Shown here piece by piece: positions 25,957 through 37,199 of a stretch of 64,000 nucleotides of DNA. Positions within the stretch are counted from its first letter, which is position 1. Each line of letters opens with the position of its first letter. The translations under genes were made by a program, and so were the position numbers. Source of the stretch: Bilabrum cf. latius (Eukaryota > Bigyra: Bicosoecida > Bigyra > Bicosoecida). A model generated the notes under the pieces. The model did not search any database. It saw nothing but the letters and a program-made list of their open reading frames with translations, and was not told the DNA's origin. Location of the stretch: NCBI GenBank assembly GCA_965178125.1, contig OZ237752.1:682001-746000 (forward strand), in the 5' to 3' direction.

Positions 25957-28900
25957 ATGGTCACGATGCGAGCAATGCTAGTTGCCTCAGCGGTAGCTGT
26001 CTTGCAATAGAATTTGGTCTTGGCTACCAACGAGCGTGTGGCTCCAGCTGGATACACGCTGCACAAATCGATGGATACGCATTAGCACGGCGGCGGATTG
26101 TTAATACGAGTCAACAACTCAGATGGCAAGCCATGCGGCCTGTATTACCATGATGAGCCCTGCAATGTCACGTACTTGGCTGATATGTGTACCCAGACGG
26201 CAGGATGCGAGTGCTTCAATACGGATGGCTGGCTGAAGGCCGTTGATTCCTGCGTGGACCTCTTCGGTCTTGCCGACGTTGATACGTACGTCTCTAACAC
26301 TGAGCCTCCATTCGGACCTTTGCCGAAACTCCCCCCTTTGGAAGATCAGCACTATCCTGCAAGCGAAACGGCGGAACGCCGCACCGCTCTCGGGTCGATC
26401 CCGGTGCTCAAAACGATTTCATCAGCTCCAATCGGTTCTGTTCAAAACGACTCGGGTACCGCGACACTCTCCTGTCGTGACACGAGCAGCTCCGTCGTGA
26501 GCGTGGGAGAAGTAGCGTGCGGTTCGTGGACCCTGCGGTCGATCCTGCGTGGTGACGGGTGGGAAAGTGCAGACCCCACTGCGGACTCAGTGGTGCTGGA
26601 GCGCGCGTTCGACAAGTGGAGCATGTTTGCTCGCCTGGGGCTGTCCGGGCGCGTTTCTGCCCTTCGAAACGGAGTCGGATCTGCGTCCAAGCTGGACCAG
26701 CCCAGGTACGACTTCGATTCGTACGACAAGAACTATTTCTTCAACGTGCAGAACAACCCGAAAGATGTCGTTGGGGCAGCGATGCGCAACGCGTCGAGGC
26801 ACGGGGACGAACCTTCCTTCGAAGACTCCCTGCCGTGGCTGGCCCCGCAGCACGACTACAGCCTGCTGAGTAGACCCACCCCGCTCCTCAAGTTCGTCGT
26901 CACACCGTACGGCACGATCAAGATGGCAGACCAGCCGGTGTACGAGCCTGGCTTTCCGGCGACTGACCTGGGGACGGGTCAGGTTGTGTTCGACCCACGG
27001 CAGTGGACAGCCTACTGGCCCGCCGTCAACTACACGGACTACAAGAGCGCTCTGGTGGGCCGTGCATCGCAGGTAGTGTCGGTGCAGTGCTGGGACGATT
27101 CCGCGCAGAAAGGGTTCACTCAGGTTGCGGTCGCACCAACGCTGAATCCCATCCAGCCGGGCCCATCAGCAGAGGGCAGCAGCGGAGATGGCAGTGGAAG
27201 CGGCCCTCAGATACTCATTCGGATCGTGGATGCAAGCAGCCCCGGCGTCGAGCAAGAGCCCATTTACGTGAGAGCTGGAGACACCGACGGCTCACCGGCA
27301 CGGGAGCTCGGGTCTGGCGGCGCTGCGCTGTTCTACGGGAGCGTCTGGAGAGCTGCTGAGGAGGTGGAGCAGGAGCTTGTTGGGAGCTCGCTGGAGGGTG
27401 GCATCGACGAGTCGCAGCAGCAGGTGACGGCCTTCCGGCTGCCGGGGCAGGAAGGCCACAGGTTTGTCGATATGACACGCGCGACGATCGCATCCAGCAT
27501 GGCAATGTTCTGGGGCGCGTGGCCCAACTATGGTTTTGGGCTTGACTACTGGTCCGTCAAGTTGTCCCATGGGGCCTCGCTCCCGCTCACGTCGCTGGCC
27601 CTGTGGGACGCAACCCTTGGCTTTGGCATGGGAGGCGAGGCGATGCGGTACGTGGGGTACTACATGGATTCGTTCATCGAAGCCAATGGGGCCATCAACA
27701 TGAGCGGGTGGAAGGACAGCTGCGTGCTTGCCGACGGCTTTGCCGACTACGGACGGATCATCTCTGCCTTTGCTCAGACCGGCAGGCACGCAATCAGCTC
27801 GGGACAGGGCGCGTGGGTGGACTCGCACATGGACCCGTTCCTTCGCATCGTGAACTACACCATGGTCCTGAGGAAGGAGGCCGTCGCAAAGGCTGCGCCG
27901 GCACCACTGACAGGCATGGTAGTCGGACCTGCAGAGCACGATCTGTGCAGCTGGCTGCACCCCTACTTTGACACCAACGCGTGGATGGCGAGGGGCCTGC
28001 GCGACGCGGGCTTGTTCCTTCGGGAGACTGGCCTGGGCCCCTCTGGGCTGGCAAGCAGCCTTCTTTCAGAAGCCAAGGCGTACTACGGCGACGTGGTCGC
28101 TTCTATCAACGCAAGCATCGTGCAGCTGAACGCAACTGACGGTGCTGCTGCTGGCTCGATCGATGATCCCAACCCCAAGCAGTACCTTCCTCTGTGGCCC
28201 GTGAGCAAATCGCACCCGCAGCCCACGCCGTTTCCCACCATGATCACAGACACTGCGTCTTCCTATGCCAACTTCCGGTTCTGGACCGAGCTGATGCGGG
28301 CAGAGGTGATTCCCGACGAGCTGGCCGGCAACTTGCTCGACTTCAGGCTGGCACGAAAGGGCGCCGTGGGCGGGATCACCCGCTGGAGGGATCATCTGGA
28401 CGACATGCCTGCGGGTGGATACGCCCTCGCAGCCCTCCGTCTTGACCGACTGGCGGACTTCAACACGCTGCTCTCGGGGCACAGCGCGCTGTACCAGAGC
28501 CGTGGCGTGTTCATGGCGACGGAGCAGCTGGGCATCGAGGGGAGCAACAAGAGCGGAGGGTTTCGGGAGTATCTGGCGGCCCCGAGCGAGCGGGATGTTG
28601 ATTTCTGCGTACCCAGCGTGCTTCTGCCTGCCCTCATGACGCAGTGGGCTCTGGTGTACACCCCTGCGGACGCTGATGCGCTGTGGGTAATGAAAGGCAT
28701 GCCTCGTCGGTGGATGGAGCCGGCCGACGATTCGCCATGCAGTGGAGGCACATGCGAGGTGGTGCGAGCCGGGCCCATGATCCATCGGTTCGGGAACATC
28801 ACTTTCTCCGTGAACAGCACCGTGGACGCGCAGGGTCGCCTGACTGATGCTACGGTCTCTCTCCAGCTCGACCTCACCGGCTTCGGATACGTGACGGCTG

Positions 28901-29106
28901 AGGAGGGATCCGGGACGGCGGCTCCCGACATCTACATCCGGCTGCGCGACCCAGCCAAATCCACGGCCGTCAAGACGGTGGTCGCGGTTTCTGGCAGCGA
29001 CCCTGTGGCGAAGCTCGAGGCGGATCCAAGCCAAGAGGCCGTGCTTCTGGTCCCGACCCAGTCCAAGGGCACCTGGACGGGCGCATTGCACGCCACGTTC
29101 CAGTGA
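25957..29106 (+). CDS. Secreted six-hairpin glycosidase-like protein
   Basis: ATG 25957 to TGA 29104-29106 gives 1,049 residues. The start MVTMRAMLVASAVAVLQ-X-NLVLA is a signal peptide containing a TAG (26008); a second TAG at 26083 lies in DTH-X-HGGG. A Cys-rich N-terminal module follows (CNVTYLADMC, CECFNTDGW). The centre and C-terminus carry aromatic-rich helical hairpins such as MFWGAWPNYGFGLDYWSVKL, CSWLHPYFDTNAWMARGL, GGITRWRDHLDDMPAGGYAL and DVDFCVPSVLLPALMTQWAL, then a beta-rich tail. This pattern resembles (alpha/alpha)6-barrel glycoside hydrolases acting on extracellular or lysosomal glycans. I cannot assign a GH family or catalytic acids with certainty. Several N-glycosylation sequons fit a secretory protein. 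After the first 43 codons no TAG occurs in about 1,000 codons. Confidence 0.8.
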
Positions 29107-29426
29107 GGGTGGGAAGGAGGGACGGAGCGAATGAATGATAGAGCTAGTATTGGCTCGGCCGGTGGGGCTTCTGTGGTGCGGGGCTCCGTGCCTGGCATTG
29201 ATAGCGTGCACGTTGATCTTGTTTGCGTTTGCTTAAATACATGAAACGAATGTGCATTCGGATGTGGCTGTACATAAGCTCGGACCCAACCAGGCAGGTT
29301 AGTTCACCTCATCGTGCACTCCTGGCCTTAGTCCACTAGACTCTGCCATAATCCTATGGATCGCCGACACTACTCACGCTGCAAGTCGCCTGCTGCTGCA
29401 GCTGCGCAGTATCTGGTTTATCGGAA
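29107..29426. other. Convergent intergenic spacer
   Basis: This 320-base gap lies between the stops of the glycosidase-like gene and HIBCH. It should hold both 3' ends. I see no gene, repeat or hairpin that I would call. Confidence 0.4.
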
Positions 29427-30635
29427 TCAGAATTTGATGCCGCTGAGGTCCAGCTCCGCTGGCTCTGCCTCGCTGAAAGGAGCAAAGACGGCATCGATCT
29501 GCTCCTGGGTGATCTCTCCCTCCTTCCACTTGGGCTTCCTCCGCTCCACCACCACGGACTTGACGCCCTCGTAGAAATCGGAGCGGCCGGCGGGGTCCGT
29601 CATCCGCATGGCGACCCGCATCTCCATCTGAAGCAGGTCCTGGAGGCTTTTTCCGGCCCCTCGGAGCAGCTGCTCGCGGGTAACAGCGAGGCTGAATGGG
29701 CTCATCGTTGTGAGCGCCTTGCCAGCCCGACCCGCCGCCTTGGCTACCGAAGGATCCGAGCTGCCCGCTGCCTGGTCGCAGCCTTCCCTCATGGCGTCCA
29801 GGGAGGCACCACTACCGAACGTTCCCTCGATGAACTCGCGCATGCGCTCGCTTGCGACCCCGGCGTCCTCCTCGAGCACCTGCTCGGCGTGCTTGCTCAC
29901 CACGGCCTCCACTAGGGCGTGGTCGCGAGATTCCACCCGAGACACATCTCGCTTCAGGTCTTCAATGCGTTCGCTAGGCACAAAATGAGTGGCTACCCCA
30001 GCGGCTACTGCTTCTTTGCCGGCAAGGCGAGCCCCGGTCAGGCCCAGAAACATGCCAAGGCCGCTCGCCAGCCGAGGACTATTTGCCAGAAAGTACGATC
30101 CACCGACATCGGGGAAGAAGCCGATACCTGTTTCAGGCATGGAAAACACGCATCGCTCGGTTGCAATGCGGAAGCTCGCGTTGATCGAGAGCCCGACGCC
30201 GCCGCCCATCGTGATACCGTCCATGAGAGCAACAACTGGAAGTTGTTTTGTCACCTCCGCCAAGGCAAAATCCAGCTAATACTCCTCCCGAAAGAAATCT
30301 TCTTGAGCCTTTCTGGACACCTGTGCCCCGTCTTCGCCGCCAAGTAATACCTTGATGTCGCCACCTGCGCAGAGCGCCTTCTCGCCAGTGCCGGACAAGA
30401 TAATTGAGTTTGTGGCGCTCTCTGCAAAAGCACCGTTCACTAGCGGTGTCATCGTCCTAATCATTCGCAGGTTGAGTGCATTTAGTGCCTTTGGACGGTT
30501 CAGCACAAATTCCTACGAAGATTCCAGCGATTGTGATAGGATCTCAGGTTCGCGAACACTCGACGAGCACGACCGCGCCGGATAACTCCGGGAAATCAGG
30601 CCAAGCTTGGCATATCTGCCGAGCAACTAATGCAT
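29427..30635 (-). CDS. HIBCH: 3-hydroxyisobutyryl-CoA hydrolase, mitochondrial
   Basis: A single-exon frame runs from ATG 30633-30635 to TGA 29427-29429 (402 residues, close to the usual length of about 385). The family hydrolyses 3-hydroxyisobutyryl-CoA in mitochondrial valine breakdown. Diagnostic crotonase-fold motifs are LNRPKALNALN, CAGGDIKVL, DGITMGGGVGLS, MPETGIGFFPDVGGSYF (holding the family's catalytic Glu and Asp) and ATHFVPSE. The first 25 residues (MH-X-LLGRYAKLGLISRSYPARS) are basic and hydroxylated, as in a mitochondrial presequence. TAG occurs at 30627 (codon 3), 30513 and 30276. The last gives FFREEY-X-LD, a column that in homologues is usually polar or Met, compatible with Gln. 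Read with TAG as stop the protein would be two residues long. It is divergent from the sulfotransferase-like gene. Confidence 0.93.
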
Positions 30636-30781
30636 ACTGCTGCAGACTCGTCGCACTTGCATTATGTGACGCTTATGAGTGCGAAGGAGGTGTTCTTTCT
30701 GCCGACGTGTGGACTCCGAATTGTGCCCGTCACGTACAGCATGATGACAAACAACAACATCATGATGAGCATAAATCGTGC
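30636..30781. promoter_or_regulatory. Divergent promoter region between HIBCH and sulfotransferase-like gene
   Basis: Only 146 bases separate the two opposite start codons, so both promoters must lie here or overlap the genes. No specific element is identified. Confidence 0.4.
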
Positions 30782-32851
30782 ATGGCAGTCATAAACAGAG
30801 TACCACTTGTAGCGATCGTTTCCCTTGTTCACCTGTTGGTGGTCGTCGTCAGCGGTAGGTTGAGACATTTACTACCGGCGATCCAGCCGCGTCTTCAAAT
30901 AAGCTGGATCGGCATGTTCGGGACGAGACCATTCGCACTGCAAGACAGATCAGGTAGAACTGCAATGTTCATAACCAGCCCGCAAAAAGTAGCTTCGAGT
31001 GCCATCAGTCAATGCTTCGATAGCTTGCCGAGAATGGGGGCCGGCTGTATTGGATACCTGAGGGCTGCGAATAGTTTTGACGGTTCCATGACCTTATATG
31101 GGCACAGCGACTAGTTTAATTCCATTGGAACGGTATGGCGACAGGCACACGCTGCGCTTGGCGAGTCCGGTATGTCTGGCTCCTTGCTGGCCGAGCCAGC
31201 TAGATGGGTGCAGGTCGCTGGCTCGACGCTTTGCCGCAAGGCGGAGCTATTCGCCGTGCATGATTCACACGAATGTTTTGAAATGTTAAAAGTGTTAGTT
31301 TCAAGAGGCGGCCTGCTGAATCCACGCACTGGCATTGCATCCAGTGCTGGCGTTCATGCTGCCTACAGCATCCCGCCGATTCATACCGTCGTGCAGCGGT
31401 TCGAAGCTTGGATCAACCGTACCAGTAGCAAACCCATGCATACTATTCCAGATCAGGAGGTCGCAAGCACCTCTTTAGAAGCTCTGCGGGCGCCCTTGCC
31501 ACCTGTGGTGCTCGTGGGTAGGCATCCAGCCTCCCGGTTTTTGTCTGCTCTTTTGAATAAGGTTGTGTAGGGTGTTCGGTTGGACAGCGCCATACTTCCA
31601 TTGCAAGTCATGAACACAACTCTTGGCATAAAAATAAGAGGATCGGGCCATTTGCTCGGGCTGGGGCAGGCCTTCACCATGGCCTCTATACGAAGGCACC
31701 CATTGGGGCCAAAGGCACACGAATGGCGCAATCGTCACCTACATGCTATCTCCAGCTGTATTGACGAGCATGGTGTGCCTGGAGCTAGAACTCAGCCACC
31801 CACTCGACTAGATGGCGATGCAAGAGGTGAAGTAATTGAGATGGTGACGGGCTTCCAAGCTCCTAACCGAGTGAATGAGTACCTTGCTACTGCCCGTCAA
31901 GCAGTACTGGTCGACAGGCATAAGGCCGCAGAGACGTGGGAATTCGAGCTTAGACGCAGGGGTCAGCAATCAGGTGAAAGCACAGTGGAACCTTGCTTGG
32001 GGGGTTATTGCTACGGCGATCACGATCTGCCCAGCGAGCTTGACGTGCCCCTCGTACCTGAGCTGTAGCCCAGCGCGCTACGGGCCAGATCTGGCTTTAG
32101 CGCTACCCACCCTGAAATCAAATCAGTTGCTGAATCAGCCACCGAGCCCCTCAAAGGGGACCTGTCCCAGGACCCTGCCCTCGTGTGTCTCACCCGAGCG
32201 GCGCTCAAAGCGGTTGCCGAGGGCCTGAACCACAGCCTGGCAGGGGCGCCTGACCGCAGCGGGTTGCAGCCCTGGGCGCTGATCGAGTCGCATTTCTATC
32301 CGCAGCACGTTTAGGTGCGCAATTCGCTGCCTAGGATCATGCACGAGCCCGACGCTGCGAACTGGCTGCCACCGAGCGCGGTCAAGCGGCCGTGGCTGCT
32401 GTCAATGGAGGAGCAGGCGCGGCTCGGTCCGGAGGTGGGCGTGGGCGGGTCGGGTATGCCCGCGTCAGTGGACCTCGTGATGGTGGAAGAAGGGAGGCGA
32501 GAGGCGTTGTGGTAGGGTTTGCGTTCGGCCATCGATCGCCGCTTGCTGGGGCGGGGAGTCGGCAGCGTCGTCCCGGGGGGGGAAGCCGGGCTGCCGCATG
32601 AAAGCGGGGAACTGATCCGGCTCGTGCGCGACAAGCTTGCAGAGTTGGAGGATGTGGCTGTGCGAAAGCGTATGAACCGACTGCGTGAAGGAGAGCGCGA
32701 ACCCGCTGACGCAGAGCACGAGACTGGGTCGTCAGTGCCGAGGGCCATTCGGCTGATCGAGGCAGCTGGACCTGGCGCCGTGAGAGACTTTATGACGGCG
32801 TATGGACAGGACTTTGACTACTTGGGAATTAATCGCCCAGCTGGTTGGTAA
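30782..32851 (+). CDS. Type II membrane sulfotransferase-like protein
   Basis: ATG 30782 to TAA 32849-32851 gives 689 residues, with TAG as sense at 31112, 31568, 32066, 32312 and 32513. An N-terminal signal anchor (VPLVAIVSLVHLLVVVVSG) is followed by AMFITSPQKVASSAIS. That segment matches the 5'-phosphosulfate-binding loop (PKxGSTS-like) of Golgi carbohydrate sulfotransferases. About 170 residues later, VVLVGRHPASRFLSALLNKV matches the 3'-phosphate-binding R...S motif. A TAG directly follows this motif. The predicted role is transfer of sulfate from PAPS to a glycan in the Golgi lumen. The acceptor is unknown. The C-terminal 250 residues are charged and less conserved. The assignment rests on the two PAPS motifs and topology, so a related P-loop sulfotransfer-fold protein remains possible. 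Confidence 0.7.
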
Positions 32852-33335
32852 ATGTTCATGGGAAGGAGCTGCCTGCGTGGATAGTCGACGCGCCGGGATC
32901 GTCGTTGCAACCACGCGCGGCGCGCGCCCTGTGCTGGCGACCGCAGGCACTTGTAAAGTGTGTTGCCTGTAGGCATAGAGAGGCAATGCATGTCACAATT
33001 GAAGGCGATAAAGAGTTGTATTGTATTGTTTGGGCATAGGGTGACATCAGCTTTTTAAACGATCAAGATGCCATAGCGCAAATCAGTGCATTGACGTGCC
33101 GTGTCATTTTAAGTGATACTCAAGTTCAGTGCATTCCTTTGCCGCCACGACGCCGCACCTCTGGGTGAGTCAGACTTGCCACTGCCACAGTGCCAGTGGT
33201 TCTCCTTCTCTGTTGAAGGCCGATCGGCGATCGGCGCTAGCATTGAACATAACCGCCAGTATTTAGAGCCGTGCCAGCACTCTACAACCTCCAACGGCTG
33301 GTTCTATCCTTATACCGCCGTGAATTTGCAGCGAG
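32852..33335. other. Intergenic spacer
   Basis: This 484-base gap separates two plus-strand genes. A +2 open frame (33113-33409) overlaps its end and reads like protein (QCQWFSFSVEGRSAIGAS). It might be an upstream exon of the next gene, but no splice join was confirmed. Confidence 0.35.
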
Positions 33336-36300
33336 ATGGAGTTGTTTGCTTGTATGTACTGCGGGATGGTGTGCTGTCATTGCAGTGGCCAGGTTTGCGC
33401 GTCCTGTAGGGGCAACCAGCCATCAGATCACGAAAGTATGAGCACATCCAGTGCAACAGGCGATATCATGCATCATAATACACAGGTATCGAGTCGAGGA
33501 GGTTCAGTGGAGCGTCCTACCGGTATGGTGGCTGGCTCACTACGTACCGGGTACTTGTACCCCCTCCTTCAGCAGTAGTAGCCGGCTTTACAGTGGCATA
33601 CGCGCTCCAGTAGTTCATTAGAGAAATCTCATGCAGCACGTATGCCGGACTTCAGACAATTTCGCGAAGTTGCATTTGCCACTCCGACATTCCCGCGTCA
33701 CCCCGCCCCACAGCTTCAACAGCCAATGTCGGCGCGCGGTGAGGATGAGGCCGACCCGCTCTAGGCCCATCATTCTTCTAATGCCCATTCCACGCATGGG
33801 GTTGATACTTGGAGCTTGCAGGATGTCGTGGCTGTGTGCTAGTCGCTGCCCAGTGAGGCTGAGGTCGAGTTTAGAATAGCCCATGCTGTCTCTGTTGGGA
33901 TCAGGCGTCAGAATATCGCTGACTCCATTGCTAGAGAATGTCAGTCACTAGTAGCAGACTTTGACCGCGCAGCTCTAGAGTCGAGGCTGCAGTTGCAGCA
34001 TGGTCTGGCGCGGTACGGCGGGATTCCACTGGCTCTGCAAGCGCACGCAGCGAGGCTGTTTGGCGCAGCCATTCGCTCCGCAGTGCAATGTGCTGGGGCA
34101 ACTCGCCGGAGAAGGACTTCGTCTACCGCTGGTGCTGCTGGTGCTGCTGCTGGTGCTGCTGGTGTGCGAGACGGCGACATGGAAGCATGTCACAGGGACA
34201 TTTCCATCGCATCTTCGGTAGCTAACAGCCTGCCCCTGCCAGTCGCTATGTTCTCTGTACCGAGGCATCACGACCTTGAGCAGCTTGTAGAAGCAAGTAG
34301 ATAGCTTGAGAGGGACAAGGCCGCCGGCGATGTCCTGGACGCAAGGATGGCTCACCTACTCGAGAGCTGCGGTCTGCTCGCGGCTTCCAGAACTGCATAG
34401 CATGGCGCTTCCAGTCCTTCTGATAAGGCGAGTAGCCGCCATGAGTAGGAGCCCACGGATGTTCGAGAAATGGGGCCAGCTGCGAAGTCCGCTCCCGCCA
34501 GAACTGCGGAAACAGCAAATGTCCACTCTGTCGGGGCACGGCCTGACGCCGCACCCAGCCAGGCCGTCAAGATGCTTGAGGCTGGTCTCTCGCGGTACTT
34601 GGTGCACTACAACGATGCAATGGCTTCATTGCTGGGATACAAGATAGATGGGATGCCTCAGGCACTCGTGGGCTCGCACAGACTGCATGCACTCACGACG
34701 TCATCAGCAATTAGTAGCTTGCTGAACCTCAGCCTGTCCACCGAAATGCTCATCAGGCATGCCCTCATACCTTCAGTCGATCTGCTACGATTGGAAGTAG
34801 CAAGCAAAGCCTCAGGTACAAAAGAAAATTCAGCGGGCACGTTCTAGGCAGCAGCTCATGCGCCCGGAAGCACACTTCTGTCCACAGAGGAAGTAAGGCA
34901 GGTCTTCGCCGCTGGGCGCGTTATGCTAGACAGATCTCTCTCTGCAGGTACAAAACAGCCGACCAGCGCATCATCTCGTTCCGGTCCTGGTTCCCAAGTC
35001 CATGAAGACTCATACCACTCATCCACTGGTCCAGGCTCTTCCAAACGAGATGGGACACGCAGCGCCCCACTCCAAGAGGACTGGTACAGCAGGCCTGTCC
35101 CTCTCATGTCTGGTAGAAGCGTCCGGGTGGTACGGGAGAGCAGCGATTTGGTTGGCTAGCTTGTATTTCGTAGCGGTACGGTGTTGTCCAGAACAACAGC
35201 AGCGGCTGTCGCTGGCCTGCAGAGGACGGACCCAGTGGAGGATATGGGGATTCCTGCCAAGGAGAGGCGCAGGGGGAAGATGCCGTTCTTCAATGCAGTG
35301 TTTCCCAACACCCGGCGCGTAGGATTAGAACTGCCTGGTGCTGATGATGGCAATAGTCACCACGATGACGATGACCGAGAACGGGACAGCGGGAGTACAG
35401 CAGGTACTACTCTCGGCGAAGCCACGGTGTCAGTGCTGGCTACCACTGATCCGGACAGCGCGGCTAATTTGCTACAGCCCCAGGAAACCAGGTCAACCCA
35501 AGCGCCTCCTGGCTTAACTGCAGGAGATGACGACCATCAGGCGGACGAGAGTGATCTGAACGTAGCAGGAGGTGACCTTGTCGCGAATAGCAACTGGAAC
35601 AGACTTGGTTGCGTCTGGGCTTGTGAGGCTGGTGCCCTGCAGCACGATGTGTTCGCATTGCTGGGAGAAATGCGCGCTCGTGAGGCTGCCTCAGACGGAC
35701 GCAAAGTGCCTGCCTCGGAGGGTACTGGCGCAAGCTAGCGCCCGGACAGGGTCACGAGTCCCTCTGCGGTAGGCTCAGCCGTGGGGACTGATACTACCCT
35801 ACTGGAGCGCGAGACTGCAGTTTCTAGCAGTAGCGGCAGCCACGACGTCGGCGAACGACGCAATAGCATCTTGGACTTCGGTAGTGCCCGTCAGGTCGCC
35901 TGCAGGTGGGCCTTTCAGGATCGCTCCAACGACGCGATTCGCGCCGCTGCCGCCGCCGCTGCCGCTGCTTCTCCTGCCGCTCCGAGTTTACCCACCGGGC
36001 GTGCTGATCCTATCGTTGGCCGTGCCGCGGGTAAAAGCGATGGGTAGGAACCATCCAGGCCATGTAGCGCTGATTTCGAGTTTTCGCGTGCCATACACAC
36101 CAAGGGCGTTCCAGTGGATTGGCCAGGGCCTGCGACGCAGCTGCTGGACGGAGTTGCGACGATGGGAGCTGCATTTGAGCCGCTTCTGTGGACCACTGGC
36201 CAATAGGCCAGGCGGAAGCTGGGATCAAGCGTGCTAGCTACTGCAAGCGTGAGGCTGCAACAGACATGCCTGGGCCTGTAGCAGTCGCTGCCCGGCGCAG

Positions 36301-36602
36301 TCGGTGCTATGACAGGCCTGTGTCCGCGGGTAGGAGATAGTGACGGTAGCATTGGCTTTGGAAAATCATACTCGGGCCTAGAAGCAGATGGCTTAGTGGT
36401 TTTGCCACACGATTTTGTTCGGGTCCACGACCTGTCTCGGATTGCAGTGCCTGTCGGTTCTCTTCGGCTCGTGTCGATGATTGCTGCAAAGCTGGCAGCT
36501 AGGGCTGTCGTTGAGTACCATCAGGCGCGTGGATCTCGCGCAGCAGCCCGATTTGAGGGGTCGTAGGGTCGAGACGGGCAGTAGGCGAGGCCTGGTGATT
36601 GA
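33336..36602 (+). CDS. Uncharacterised protein with a Cys-rich N-terminus
   Basis: Frame +3 from ATG 33336 to TGA 36600-36602 gives about 1,088 residues with about 15 TAG codons, the highest density in the window. The start ACMYCGMVCCHCSGQVCASC is a Cys cluster that could bind zinc. A CAG CAG TAG TAG run follows (33570-33581). The middle is Ala/Ser-rich with helices (ADFDRAALESRLQLQHGLAR, SAISSLLNLSLSTEMLIRHA) and a His/Asp-rich acidic patch near 35350. The 3' end is uncertain: an overlapping +1 reading (LVIERLRYLRYLLK, ending in a possible GTACGG donor near 36633) may be the real continuation after an unseen intron. I do not recognise the family. Confidence 0.6.
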
Positions 36603-37199
36603 GAGGCTGAGATACTTGCGTTACCTGCTGAAGGTACGGTGTAGCCATCTTTCGCACTTCGGGTCAATCAAATAGTTTGAATAGATTTGTCACTTAATTT
36701 GTTGCACTTTTGGTACGTTCTATGCAATTTCACGGGGCAAATCACTGTCCGTAAGCTTGCTTAGTAGCGTGCTAAACCAAGTAAAATTAGCTTTTCTCTC
36801 GAATCCCATCTTTGCAAAGCCTTTGTCGGGCTGCAGGCGCCCTAGTGCAATATGGTTGACACTACTGATAATATTTAGCGCCTTTCCGGAGTGGTGCAGC
36901 AGTTTCTATCGGATGGATTTAACAATGGAGCTACCGAGAGTTTCTAGCAACTCTGTCGGCTGCTTAAATCTGAACTGCTAAATCCATTCGGTGTGCATGG
37001 AGCTGGCGATCATGTGACACCGTAAGCTTTTGTTTTGATTCGATGGATAAGACCTGGTGTCTTCATCACGACCAAGGTGCAGTGCCAGGGCAGCCACATC
37101 GTCTGTTGATCCTCCTGCTGCACATCGCACTTCTGCACGATTCCAAACCCTGCGTTTCGCAGACCTGACGGGGCCCGCCCAAATCGCGAGATCGATCCT
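36603..37199. other. AT-rich spacer, possible 3' or 5' exon material
   Basis: About 600 bases lie between the unknown protein and the first confident exon of the nucleoporin-like gene. Base composition drops toward AT. An open frame at 36757-36981 has no recognisable content. Confidence 0.35.

Noticed and set aside
28066-29211. 381-codon minus-strand open frame opposite the glycosidase-like gene
   Set aside because: It is His/Arg/Pro-rich with no domain, and is the antisense shadow of a strongly supported GC-rich gene.
31397-31410. Possible tRNA B-box (GGTTCGAAGC)
   Set aside because: It lies within the sulfotransferase-like coding frame, lacks a matching A-box and cloverleaf, and diverges from GGTTCGANNCC. 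No tRNA was found in the window.
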